A DNA stretch of 64,000 bases from Sipunculus nudus (Eukaryota; Annelida; Sipuncula; Golfingiida; Sipunculidae), in assembly GCA_026874595.1 (NCBI GenBank), contig CM049314.1:77921300-77985299 (forward strand), read 5' to 3'. Shown piece after piece: positions 37,412-48,819 of this stretch. Both the position numbers and the translations under genes were made by a program. The notes under the pieces were generated by a model that searched no databases, was not told where the DNA came from, and worked only from the letters and a program-made list of their open reading frames with translations. The stretch's first letter is position 1, and each line of letters opens with the position of its first letter.

Positions 37412-37585
37412 GTTGCCTCTCTGAGGCAAATATCTATAAAGGCGAATGCCCTCTGAGGTAATGATCCTCTATAGCGAAACAAATCCTCTAGGGCAAATAT
37501 ATAAGACAAAGCCCCTTGAGGCAAAGATCCTCCGAGGCAAATATCATCTGAGGCAAAAGCCTGCAGAACAAATATCACCCCAAGG
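37412..37585. repeat. Degenerate minisatellite of about 21 bp
   Basis: Loose repeats of CCTCTGAGGCAAATAT recur at roughly 20-25 bp intervals with many substitutions. They give short overlapping frames on both strands, which I discount. Confidence 0.5.
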
Positions 37586-38924
37586 AAAAGAAAATAAACA
37601 GAGCTCCATAGATCTGTCCATGACATATCTTAAGGCCGGGTTCTTTTGAATAAAAGAAAATACTTGGAAGACAAGTAAGTGAGAAATACCATTCATCCTA
37701 AAACGAAAGACCAGTCAGATATTGTGTTCTCTGACAATGGATGGCTGAATATATGAATTAGTGGAGCAACTTATCGTCATACACAGGGTGACATGTTCAC
37801 TATTTTTAGGTGTAAGGTGGGCGACATCTTTCACTTTTAATCAAGGTAGTAATCAATTGCAAGCAGTGTTGTTTCTCAGGGTATCCTGTTTTCTAACAGC
37901 TGTGGATGCTGAGGTCGGATTAATGTCACAGTCAGGTGTTAATAAAAAGCAAACCTAATGAAATGATGCGACATCCTGACTGTTTCCAAGCAACCAAAGC
38001 ACTTGTTATTCCCTAGTGGTTTCAGCAGGGGACAAACAGACGCTGTAAAAAGACATTAATTACTTTAAAACAGTGCCTTTTGAGATAAAGGTGAGATGAT
38101 CTGCAGATTCCACGTCAACTGATGACTAACGTCAGGACGTTGCTGATCATGATACTCAAAATACTGTAATGTTGGGACATGTTTGTTAACCTCGTGTGAT
38201 GAATGAAAAATGAAAGAAGTGACCGATGACAGATTCTTGATTAATTAATTAACACAAATTCTATATCACGTGATCATAAAGGAAAGGTGGACAATGTTTC
38301 ATCTTGGATGACATTAAAACTAACAGTGATACTTAATGGTTGAGATTAAGATCGAGGTATGGACAAGTTTTTGTCCGGTGATTAATCTACTGTTTCAATG
38401 ATGGTTACTTTTTCTTATTACAATAACAAATATACAGACATAAATTGACAACACTGTGCATACGAAGTTTACAATAATATACATATACACATATATTAAT
38501 CTCTTAAACCTATATACAGGTGTCTATCGGTGTAATGACACCAATGTTTCACAGGAGTTTAAAATAAAGTGGCAAAAATTAAAAAAAAAACTATTAGAAG
38601 CGTAATACTTACATATATTACTTAATCCAGGCAGTAAAACCAGATAATGGTTTCCATTTGACTGCATGTTGCTGTATTTTACCTCTGTTCAATGCTATTT
38701 TTTTCTCTATATCAAAAACATCTTTTAAATACTGTTTGAACTTTATCATTATTGTTTATTTTTTTCTTTCTTACATCTGCTTTCATAAATATGTCTCCCA
38801 ACAAGAAACGTTACCAAATTACAAGTAGCTTCATATGACCCTAATAAAATATCTTCCAAGGCCCAAGTGAACGTGGGCTGAATAGATAAGTGACTTAGAC
38901 TCAAAATGATCTCTTTAATGAAAA
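37586..38924. other. Unique AT-rich DNA, no gene recognised
   Basis: Nothing beyond A-rich and T-rich runs was identified. Confidence 0.4.
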
Positions 38925-39525
38925 ACACTTCATGATGAAAATATAAATTAAAACAAAGAGTTAAAGAACTTGAAAACAGGGTTCGAGAGTACACTCTTGA
39001 CGAAAACACGGCCAAAATACACAAAGTTGTGTAACCACAGAATCTTTAAACAAACAATTAGAGGACTTTGAACAAGCAATTAGAGAAAAAAATAAGGTAA
39101 TATCAGAGCTACAAAAAAAAAAAGATGACGAACTCACATAGCAAGAACGTTACACAAGAGAGTTCAATATAAGATTAATTGGACTGAAAGAAAACACCTG
39201 GTAAGAAAACAGCAGGGATTTAGTGGCCAAAATTATCACAGAACATAAACCTCTGGAAGACCTATCAGAGGACCAAATATTGCAAAAAAAAAAAAAAAAA
39301 AAAAACAGATTTCAGAATTCTATTCACGGCCAAGAAATCAATCAAAACAAGGGGTTCAGGTTCCTTGAAGGCTTGACCACAAAGGATTATGCACTAAAGC
39401 AACAAGCCAAGCCGCAAAGGCTCGCAGCATACAAAGGTTCGCTTCTGGCTTGGCCAGTTATTTGTTGACGGAAAGCCAGTCCAAAACAGTAATGGTTCTG
39501 AGTGAACATTCACTCGTCATTTCCC
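38925..39525 (+). pseudogene. LINE (L1-type) ORF1 remnant
   Basis: One reading frame gives LKQRVKELENRVREY, then LNKQLEDFEQAIREKNKV, then QERYTREFNIRLIGLKENTW and DLVAKIITEHKPLEDLS. This is the order of L1-type ORF1 proteins: a coiled coil followed by an RNA-recognition domain opening with an 'R..R..N..I.GL.E' motif. Stop codons interrupt after the coiled-coil blocks and after ENTW, and the reading frame is lost at an A-run near 39,285. A weak tail (FVDGKPV near 39,460) may be the C-terminal domain. No reverse-transcriptase ORF follows, so it is a dead fragment. Confidence 0.7.
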
Positions 39526-39848
39526 TAATAAAAGGCGTCTATTATAAGCATCATAACACACGTGACAGATTATAATTGGTCAGAGGCCAGTTGCGTGATT
39601 TGTTTGCATGTTTGTCTGTCCACACGATCGTCAGTACTCCCGCTAATGGACTTTACGCATGCGCAACAAGGGTATTTCAATTAAGATAGCATGACACATG
39701 CTATGGTAACGACACCTGGTGAATGCGGGAGAAACGAAAAACCGAGAAATTAACCGAGACCACACTCAGAGATTATAAACAACTTGATGAGGCAGCGAGC
39801 CCAGCTGAGCAACTGGGATGAGCGTCAACATTACAGCTACCGGGACTT

Positions 39849-40058
39849 CAGAAGCGGATCCGTGGGGGGGGGGGGGGGGGGGGCAGGGGGTCCGCCCCCC
39901 CCCCCCCCTTTTCACCCGAAGCAACCTTTTTTAAAGGGTTTTAGACAAAAATTTGCGACCTGGACCCCCCTTTTTCGAACCTGATGACCCTTTTTTTAGG
40001 AATTTCATTAGTCCTCCTGGGTTGGACCCCCTTTTCCTAAATCCTGGATCCGCCCCTG
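39849..40058. mobile_element. 210-bp MITE, second copy of the 4,453 family, 5-bp TSD
   Basis: Begins CAGAAGCGGATCCG and ends GGATCCGCCCCTG. It is flanked by a perfect GACTT duplication at 39,844-39,848 and 40,059-40,063. Its body aligns through ACCCGAAGCAACC, GGGTTTTAGAC, TTCATTAGTCCTCCTGGGTT to the copy at 4,453-4,633. It is longer mainly because of expanded G and C runs near 39,866-39,908. Confidence 0.85.
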
Positions 40059-42213
40059 GACTTTGGTATATTTGTTAGACCCAGTTGTGGCTCTGTTGTC
40101 ACAGAGCCACAGGTCCCGGCATTCATTTACTTAGTGTACGGGTCAACATGGAGTCAAACATTTCAGTCTGACGAGAAAATTACGCAATGTCTACTTCTTA
40201 TTTCTAGGCCTTCCTTGGCTTAAGATGAGTGTGCATCCATCGGTCCAAAAAGTTTGATCTGTCGATCTATTTTTACCATGTTACAGGGTACTGGATGAAG
40301 GCAGACATGTGTAAACGCTCACCTCCACCATGACCTATGTTCACTGGCTTGCTTACCAGGTCAGACTGACGCATTATTTTGACTCTATATTATCATTGTA
40401 AATAATAGTCAGTTGCATGCATACCTGACCATATATTGACAGTTCAGGCACATTGGTGTGAGAGACCAAATTGGACTCTGTTTACAATGTGGAGAAAGTG
40501 GCGCCTTATGTGACTCGTTTGAAAACTATGGGCCTAGTTCTGTCTCAGCCTGTAGATGGCAGCACCTCCTGGAGCAAACTGTGGAAAAGGCACACCTCTC
40601 ACAGCATCTTATGTCAAAATTTGTATTGCCTTTTACACAACTCCTAATCACATACTAACAACTTGTTTATACATATCAACGAATCTCATACTTTCTTACA
40701 TCTTGTTGTGCATGTCTTTCTACTCCTAATCTCATACTATCTTTCATATTGTTTATATTTGTTTACATCTTAATATACATACACAAATTGAATAATGTTT
40801 GTGTACAACTTTTTTATATCTTAACTATACACAAACAATACACCTAAGATTTCTCTTCGTACCTAATGTTTCATATTGTAATCATTCAAAGTAACTGTTA
40901 TACTGTTACGGGTTATTACAAGTCAATAAATATAATTATGGCCAATGAGTGCAGTTAACTAAAGTTAAACTTTCGGGATGTTTTTTTTTCTGTGAGCCGA
41001 TGGAAGAGCGAAGGAGGGCTCCACTATATTTGAAGGGACGGATAATGGTTGTTTATCTCCCCTCGGAAACTTAGGAAATCTAACTCGATATATATTAATT
41101 ATATTCATTGGGAATGGGACCCAATAGTAGACCAGTATACACATATATATCTATAAGGACCGTAGCCTGACCCTATTGGGGGGAGGGGGGAGGGGGCATT
41201 GTCATTTTTCTGGCAGTGGACGCATTTTCACACAGAATATCAACTTTGCAATATTTTATGCATCTCCATCCCGGGTGCAACTCAACGTTCTGAGGGCGCG
41301 AGGCGCCCGAACGGAGGAGGATATATAGATGTGAGAGTGCAAATACCCTATTAAGGTGTTGGGGGGGGGGGGGGGGGGTTCCCCATGCCCCCCACCCCCA
41401 CCCCTACCCCCGTTTCGCCGCCTATGAGATAGCTTTGTTTGAATTTGCATTTTCAAGATGATTTTTCAAACGTTGCTGATGCCTTAGGAATAGGGAGGAA
41501 TATGGAGGATGGACAAACAGAAATAACGGAGGTTCAATGTACCGGTATAGAAATAATTCGTTTATTGGCCCTTCTTTCAGTCCCACGGGGAATTCTCTAT
41601 CTGGACACAGGGGGATTATCTATACACGTGTAAATTATCTGGACACGTGAAAATGCTCTATTGGGGGTCAGCAACAATATGACATCTTTGGTTAAGGCGT
41701 GGCTCCCTTTTTAAAGGTTTAAAAGAATATATGCTGGGGTTTTCCAGTGCAACCAAAGAACCCATGGGCGAAAGTTAGTTTGAAAAAAAGAATATTATAT
41801 TGACATTCAATTTACACTTTGGCATCTATCTACAGTATTTAAAATATTCTTTTACCTACCTGCAACAAAGAAGACAGAACTGACACGACGTGTTGTCGAT
41901 AGCATGACATGAGGCGGGATCGACGTGATGTCCCTAACGGGATCGTCAGTAGGGGCACGTCACGCAAAGGTACCCATGCCATGCGACCTGCCCTATTGTT
42001 GCTTTTAGGTTTCCCAAAAACCGGTCAAGGAAGGTTTTATGCCACATAGCCGTTCTGTATTGGAAACCTTTGGCGATCCTCGGGATGGTGAGGATCTATA
42101 TCCATAAAAATTGTATTGATAATGCCTCTATTCCGGCCACTATAAACAGTAAATATCTAAACGTTAATGATAAATATAGAACTTAATTATCTGTATGATT
42201 TATTTCTTTTCAG
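40059..42213. other. Unique DNA with G/C homopolymers, no gene recognised
   Basis: Includes poly-G/poly-C tracts near 41,179-41,196 and 41,360-41,405, possibly from another decayed MITE. No exon is supported here. Confidence 0.4.
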
Positions 42214-42319
42214 GGGAGTAACTCAGAAACAAAACAGGTTCCGGTTACAGCGTCACCAAGACGACAGTGGCAACAAAGGCATAGAAAAGAAAACAGAGAA
42301 GAAATATTACACAGGGCCG
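42214..42319 (+). CDS. Putative internal exon, function unknown
   Basis: A 106-bp segment is preceded by a pyrimidine-rich tract ending TTTCTTTTCAG and followed by the donor GCCG|GTAAGT, close to the consensus on both sides. Two forward frames are open across it; the middle one is closed by TAA near its start. One open frame reads GVTQKQNRFRLQRHQDDSGN and continues lysine-rich. I do not recognise the product. The splice sites are the only evidence and no neighbouring exon was found, so it may be a chance match. Confidence 0.3.
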
Positions 42320-43553
42320 GTAAGTTCGGTAATCAGAGTCCGTGAATGTTAAAGTTATATTTGAAATTAAGCTTTTTATCTCAAATTTCTCATTTTCAGA
42401 CATTTTTTTTTCATATAATATAATTGTTCATGCGATCACCTCAGATATTCTTGCAAGGTGCGGATCTTAAATTTCAAGGCTGGTGGAACACTCGTCATGT
42501 TTATTGCTAAATACAGTTTACTTAATATTGACGCGTTTCTCTGTAGTCTTTGAGCTAAGTTGGCAAAAGTACTCTAAAATGAAGTATATTGTCCCTAAAA
42601 GTACAACAAATTCCAGGGTCTTTTTCACAAACTATAAATATTAGGATGTCCATTTAATGATGTCTACTCAGGATCTCCACTGGCAAAAGGTTTCATATCC
42701 ATCGACAAAGTGAGCCTGTTTGGTAAAAATCAGAATTTAAGTTGGACCAACTTATGGACACCTTTCAAGGCTATAACTCTGTCAGCCTGTAAGTAATCAG
42801 TACGTATATGTTTTGGTCAAAAGATATGAGCATGCACTTAAAAATTAATACTCATTTGAGACAAACAGAGATAAATTGTTACATTTACAGCTTTAAAAAT
42901 GATCCTATACCCCTAAGATTTTCCGAAAACATCATTTTTGTACAAAGAAGATGCACCATGGACCCTTTATGAGGAGGGAACTATTATTTTACAGATTGCA
43001 GTGGCTAGATACTTGACATTAAAATGCATACCTGTAACAAATTTGGTATCACTTGATAGCTATAACACTAGGCATGTTAATGCTAGCATATATTTTACAA
43101 ATCTTACTGAAATGTAGCAAATGATGAAGAAAATGTTACCCCCTACTTTCCATCCAGCTCTTTAATCTGATTTGACATTTGCATAACTGAGATATCGCCT
43201 TTTCCTTCTCTGGATTGTATCAAATTTACTAACTATGAATCCCACCCTTTGGGGCTATAATTCTGGCAAAATACCTGTCATTTGTTAAAACCAGACATTT
43301 CTGGCATCGGGGATACTGTTGTATCCGCAGACATTGCCCGGTCATACCCCCTTAAAAATAGACTCCCTTCTTCTGAAGCATATTTTGACACTTTACAGAC
43401 ACAAGGTCATTAGAGTCAAGGTCACCTTTTTTAAAGTTCTCCTTCAACTTGGACGAAAGAATATATGAAGCATAATTGATAAAAATATGCAGTACTTCAA
43501 AAGTGATGGTTTACAAACTTTCTCGGTTTTTGCTTAAGTTCAAAGTCAATTTT

Positions 43554-43556
<3 letters not shown>
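42320..43556. other. Unique DNA, no gene recognised
   Basis: No further exon partnered with 42,214-42,319 and no later exon of the minus-strand LigB-like gene could be identified here. Confidence 0.4.

Positions 43557-43603
<47 letters not shown>
43557..43603. repeat. AT microsatellite
   Basis: Pure AT run immediately beyond the splice donor of the LigB-like exon (minus strand). It extends three frames with meaningless tyrosine/isoleucine tails. Confidence 0.95.
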
Positions 43604-43608
<5 letters not shown>

Positions 43609-43620
43609 CTGCAAACATAC

Positions 43621-44039
43621 CTGGAATATTTGCAGCCGGGGACAAAGACGGCATGGTCGAGATCTCTTCTGGAGTCCTGTGGGCATTTGATCCCTTTCTT
43701 TTCCAGAAGAAGAGTTTTTTTGCAGCCTCGGACGCCCCGGGTGGACACCATTTCAGGTTATATGTTTCATCGGGGAATCCATAATAGTCATAGTATAAAG
43801 CCGGTTTAGAATTTGTAGACACTGTGATATCCTTCTCCTCCCAGTGTGCGGATACGACTAAAATCGCATTTGGTTTTGGTATAGCGTGCTGCTTTACCAT
43901 GCTTCGTAGGAACTTGAAACTTGGCAGATTTGGAATTCTTATCCATCTGCTTAACGGCGGGAACCTTATCGCCGTCCAGCAACCATGCCGGGCCCGCTCC
44001 GTGTGACATAAACAATACAGTCATCAGCTCTGTAGCCAT
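43621..44039 (-). pseudogene. 4,5-DOPA dioxygenase extradiol-like (LigB family), first coding exon, frame-broken
   Basis: From an ATG at 44,039 the minus strand encodes LFMSHGAGPAWLL, then in another frame PNAILVVSAHWEEKDITVST and YYDYYGFPDETYNLKW, then in the first frame again EKKGIKCPQDSRRDLDHAVF. These are the N-terminal blocks of class III ring-cleavage dioxygenases of the LigB/DODA family; the histidines of SHG and SAHW are expected metal ligands. Two breaks occur: a 7-bp near-duplication at 43,909-43,922 and a one-base shortfall in the homopolymer at 43,715-43,721. The exon ends at 43,621 with CCAG|GTATGT, a good donor. Later exons with the remaining catalytic histidines were not found. 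It is a young pseudogene, or a real exon with assembly errors. Confidence 0.75.
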
Positions 44040-44864
44040 GGTCACAGTCGAGCTAAGCTGCTAAACAGAAACATGCATTTCAGTTGTGTTTAATTAAATA
44101 TAATAACGAATAGACCATTTTATTGAACTCTATATCACAGACAGTCAATTCTGTTATAGATGCCCCTCGTTAAAGAAAGATTTTGGTTTTGTCTTAGATT
44201 TTGCCAATTCAATGTTACGTTGATTCTGTCGTGCATGAATGACGATCGAGGAGCATGCGCTGGTGTGGGCCTTTACCTAGTAAGTTTAATCAATAGTAAA
44301 CCTGATAATTCATGTTTTCTAATATACATGGTGGCGCGTCATCAATATTATACAAGCGCAAATACATGCAGCAATTGGCCAAATATGCACACTGCAGGTG
44401 CGGGCGTAAATTGCAGGCCCGATTAGGCAGATTTTCAATACGCTACTTCATTTTTTGCAATTCATATTTCTTATTATAGGCAATGATAATTATCCCGATC
44501 AAAATTTCTATCATAAACCTTTTTATTCTGAAAACATGCATATACAGGCATGCTGCTTATTGGGCCTTATACGATACGCTTACAATCGGTTTAAGTACAG
44601 AATAGACTATGCATAATCACACTTATTCAAGATGTAAAGCCAGAGGTCTACAGTTATAACCATTGCATTACACGTAACCGCAAGGACATTTTGCTTCTTG
44701 ATCTGCCCAGTCACCTGTGTGAGGAAAGTCGACAGCCATGCAGCTATATGACTAATCAAATAAAGCAAAGATGTCGTCCTCACACCCAGCGGGCGTCGAT
44801 CGTTTGAATCAATAATGACTCAGCACTTTAAGTGGAATAACATAAGTTGGCCTATACATCGATT
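44040..44864. other. Upstream region of the LigB-like exon and unique DNA
   Basis: Would contain the promoter or 5' untranslated region if the LigB-like gene is active. No TATA box or other clear element was fixed. Confidence 0.35.
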
Positions 44865-45165
44865 CTGTGGGATAACTCTGAGCTAAGTAACTCGGAGGAT
44901 ATGGGTAACAGAGACCTAATTTCAGGTTTCGGAAGAAAACTTTAGAGTAACTCTCAGGATGTCAAGGTAGAAGATTCTAGGTCCAATGGTTATTATTATT
45001 GTGCTCTGCTTTGGTATCAAATTTTCAATAATTCTGTGGGGTATTTATAAGCCCAACAACTCGGAGAATATTAATAACAGAGACCTGATTTCAGGAATCC
45101 TAAAAGCCTTTTAATGGAGCTCCTAGGATATCAAGCTAGAAGATTCTAGGTCCAGTGGTTAAGAT
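44865..45165. repeat. Diverged tandem duplication, period about 166 bp
   Basis: Two copies share ATTCTGTGGG, AACTCGGAG, AACAGAGACCT and AGAAGATTCTAGGTCCA in order, at about 44,865-45,000 and 45,031-45,165. Divergence is high, so the duplication is old. Confidence 0.75.
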
Positions 45166-45282
45166 TTGTGCCCTCTTAATAGATGACCGCATCTTTAAAG
45201 GTCTCAAAAACGAAGAAAAATGTGTAAAATTTGATAAATCCATGTGGCACAACTGGTCTTTAGGATATTATGTGACACACAC

Positions 45283-45585
45283 AGTGATCGACAAACTGGT
45301 CAGGCCAAATCGGCAACCAGGGTGAGAGTGATCGTCAAATTGGTCAGGCCAAATCGATACCCAAAGTGAGAGTGATCGCAAACTGGTCAGGACAAATCGA
45401 TACCCATTGTGACAGTGATCGACAAAATGATCAGGCTAAATCGACACCCAAGGCAAGAGCGATCGATAACCGGATCAGGCCAAATAGACACACAAGGGGA
45501 GAGTGATCAACAAATTGATCAGGCCAAATCAATACTCAAGGTGAGAGTTGTCGACAAACTGATCAGGCCAAATCGATACCAAAGG
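45283..45585. repeat. 44-bp minisatellite, about 7 units
   Basis: Units carry AGTGATCGACAAACTGGTCA and AAATCGATACCCA-type blocks with many substitutions between them. A plus-strand frame at 45,409-45,591 falls inside and is discounted. Confidence 0.85.
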
Positions 45586-45854
45586 ATATGAGAAGAGTTG
45601 CCTACATGCCCCGGGTAGATACACAAAACACTAGTGAATAATAAATGTGAAGAAAATACATATTATATCCCTAACTTGCTCAACTAAATATATCTGTCAA
45701 TTTACTTAATGCGGTCCAGTATATGTGCAAGGTTTATATTCTTTTATGGAAATATAGTGAGTGATAATTTAATACTTTTCAATATATTCTGCAATTCTTC
45801 CATTTTTTATAATCGCATATTTAGTTGAAATTTATGCAACTATGTATATATATA

Positions 45855-48613
45855 CAGTGAACTCCCGCATGACGACCACCCCGTTAACACGACCACCCCG
45901 CTAACACAACCACTTTTCTGTGTCCCAGATTTGTCTAATATAAATTATCATATAAAAAAAACTCCGGTAACACGACCACCTCGCCATCACGACCAACGAC
46001 CACCTTTTCTGGTCCCGACCTTCAGATGAGCCCCCCTATCACGACCACTTGCCCGTGGCGACCGCGACCCGTTAAGCAGATAACACGCTCATCGCCCAGC
46101 TTGGACTTAGATAATAGCCCGTAATTAATTAGCCGTATCACGACCACTGGCCCGTGGCGACCGCGGCCCGGTTAGCAGATGACACGCTCAGCAACCAGCC
46201 TGGACATAGATAATAGCCCCTAATTAATTAGCCGGGCACATGGGAAAGTCCGCTTTTATCTGCCCAGCCATAGTTAGGCTTGTTTATAATGCCGCTGAAC
46301 CTGTTAGCCAAACTATACGCATCAATAGATACTGGACTCCATGGTCCGTTACATTGTTTGTTGAGTACGGTTGCTAGATTAGCATTTAACATATTGATGA
46401 AAAAGGAGATTGGCAAACATAACTGACACCAAACGCATACATTCAGGTGAGTAAAGTAAAACTGTGACAAATCACATTTCAATGATTAAGCAGGAACCAT
46501 ATAAATAACTCTTATACCTTGATGTGTTCATTCTGTTCTCACTACGTGTTCGACATCAGACTATCTTCGTGTTAAGACCAATGCTTTTTAGAATGACTTC
46601 AACGCCAACTCGTAAAAAAACAAGAGAGCTCAGCCTCAAGGATAAGATACAACTCATCAAGACCGCCGAGACTCAGCCCGGTATAAGTCAAAGATAACTA
46701 GCCACTCAGTTTGGGATAGGAAAGACACAAGTGCAAGTCATCCTGAAACGCAAGGCTGATTGGATGGCAGTGTACGAAGAAAATCAACAGGGTAATGAAT
46801 GCGACCTTTATTTAATCAGAATAACTTACTTCATATTCTGAGTTTAATTGTTTTAATTATTACTGCATGTCAATAGCTTATTCATTATAATTTATCATAT
46901 TTTTCATTTAAATATTTTCAGGTGCTAGGAAGCGAGTGTGTCTCGGACTCCAGCTACATGAGATTGATGCCGTGACATTGGAGTGGTTTAAACGTGCGCG
47001 CGCTATGTCCATGCCAGTGTCCGGACCACTTATACAAGAACAGGCACTTAAGATTGCACAGAGCCTTGGTAAGACGGAATTCAAGGCGTCCAGCGGCTGG
47101 CTTGATCGATTCCGCAAATGGCATAACGTCACTTTAGGCTCAGTATCGGGTGAGCGCGCATCGGTTGATATGACTAGCGTAGCGGAGTTGAAGGACAGGC
47201 TACCAACACTTCTAGATGGTTACGCCCCAATGGACATTAACAATATGGATGAAACGGGACTCTTCTATCGAGCTTTTCCTGATAAGACGATGGGAGTAAA
47301 GGGTGAAACCTGTAGTGGCGGGAAGAAGTCAAAGGAGAGAATCACTGCTTCACTGTGTGTTAATGCCGTTGGTGACTTTGAGCGTACATTTGTTATCGGT
47401 CATGCTGAGAAACCTCGTTGTTTTAAGAATATCAGTGCATACCATCTGCCAGTAACTTACCGCTGGAATAAGAAGGCATGGATGACAGGGGCTCTTTTTG
47501 AGGAGTGGATCTTATTATTCAACCGGCGCATGAAGTCTCAAAGTCGACACGTGGCATTGTTACTGGATAATGCCCCTGCACACCCCAAGGACCTCAACCT
47601 GTCACATGTCAAACTGATTTACTTGCCACCAAATTCTACATCTGTTTTGCAGCCACTGGATCAAGGGATAATCCAGGCTGTTAAACTTGGATACAGAAAG
47701 CGGGTGTTACGTCATGTCCTTAACCGCCTGGACAGTGCTGAATCAGTGACTGAGGTTGTCCGTAGCGTGTCGGTGCTGGACGCCTGCCAATGGCTTGCAG
47801 CTTCAGTTCAAGAGGTGAAATCAACAACTGTGGGAAAATGCTTTAGAGCTTGTGGACTGACAGGACCATCTGTACCCAGTGAAGATAAAGCGGATGAGGA
47901 CGACCTGCCTCTGTCAAGATTACTTGATATAGCCCGAGAAAAGAATGTTTGCAGCAACACCATCAGTGATTCAGACGACTACGTTGCCATCGACAAGGAT
48001 CTCGCATCACAATACAACGTGCAAGCAGGCTGGGAGGATCGACTCATGAGTGATGTGACAGAAGAGAGACAAAAAGAATATGAAGAGGAAAACACCGTAG
48101 AAGCTGAGCCTGATGACAGCAAACCACCCGTCCCTTCCGCCACCTTCAAGGAAGCCTTGATATGGGCTGATAAACTGAAAGTCTTCTGCCAGGAGTCCTG
48201 TCCTGATTTATGGCAGCCCATGAGCCCACTTGAGGCAAAGCTGCAAACTGAAGCACTGAAATAAACTGTCAAGTTGAAGATACAATCAACTCTGGATGAA
48301 TATTTTGGACGAGTGTAGACTGTACAATTTATACAATGCCAATTGACTTGTATCATGGCTTAGTCAATCTATTTGTTTTATTTCTATGTGAATAAAACTG
48401 TTTGAATCATGTTCATATTTGTTATTTATTTTCTTTATATTTAATTTTTATATTAAACAGGGACAAAAACTTAACTTTTACATGAAATACCCATATTATC
48501 GCCTGTGTTAATATTGGCAGACTGATGTACAATCAGCCCGCTAACACGACCACCCCACTAACACGACCGCTTTGCATGGTCCTGCAGGTGGTCGTGTTAG
48601 CGGGGTTTTACTG
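45855..48613 (+). mobile_element. Tigger (pogo group, Tc1/mariner superfamily) DNA transposon
   Basis: The 2.76-kb element has imperfect inverted ends of 26-27 bp (left 45,855-45,880, right 48,587-48,613) beginning CAGTGAACTCCCGC and CAGTAAAACCCCGC, with TA on both sides. It carries one transposase gene on the plus strand, interrupted by a 130-bp intron. Both ends hold multiple ACGACCAC motifs, probably transposase binding sites. A shorter derivative of the same family is at 29,753-30,694. The ends and most of the coding region are intact, but exon 1 has a stop. Confidence 0.95.
46593..48264 (+). pseudogene. Tigger/pogo transposase, two exons, one in-frame stop
   Basis: Exon 1 is 46,593-46,791, the intron is 46,792-46,921 (G|GTAATG ... 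TTTTCAG), and exon 2 is 46,922-48,264. The phases match. Exon 1 encodes a Psq/CENP-B-like helix-turn-helix (ELSLKDKIQLIKTAE ... LATQFGIGKTQVQVILKRK). Exon 2 begins with a second HTH (about 75 residues, ending WLDRFRKWHNV), followed by the DDE domain: NMDETGLFY, LLLDNAPAHP and LQPLDQGIIQ. The last two aspartates are 30 residues apart (DD30D), as in the pogo group. Codon 46,695-46,697 is TAA inside the first HTH, probably a C-to-T change from CAA. Total length would be about 513 residues, normal for the family. Confidence 0.93.
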
Positions 48614-48614
48614 T

Positions 48615-48813
48615 ATATATATACATATTTCTCTGATGAAAATATATATATATTTCTCTGATGAAATATATATATATATATAGAAGGTAGAGTTACTCTC
48701 CGTTGTAAAGTGCTCTATGACCTACAGACTAGGCCAGAGCGGTATCATTCTTTTTATCATCAGAGAAATATATATATATTTTCATCAGAGAAATATGTAT
48801 ATATATATATATA
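48615..48813. repeat. Near-perfect inverted repeat with about 80-bp loop
   Basis: The left arm contains ACATATTTCTCTGATGAAAA, an AT run and TTTCTCTGATGA; the right arm (from 48,757) is its reverse complement over more than 40 bp without an obvious mismatch. The loop is non-repetitive (AGAAGGTAGAGTTACTCTCC at its start). The arms start within a few bases of the right end of the Tigger element. It is a hairpin-forming MITE or a local inversion duplication. Confidence 0.85.
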
Positions 48814-48819
48814 AGGCAG

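Noticed and set aside
39866-39908. Poly-G/poly-C tracts as functional G-quadruplex regulators
   Set aside because: Most long G or C runs in the window lie within or beside MITE termini and vary between copies, so they are better explained as unstable homopolymers inside elements.
46228-46482. Minus-strand 84-codon frame inside the Tigger element
   Set aside because: Lies in the non-coding left arm of the transposon, and similar sequence in the 29,753 copy is not kept open.
47979-48356. Minus-strand 125-codon frame over the transposase 3' end
   Set aside because: It is a shadow of the transposase gene on the opposite strand.
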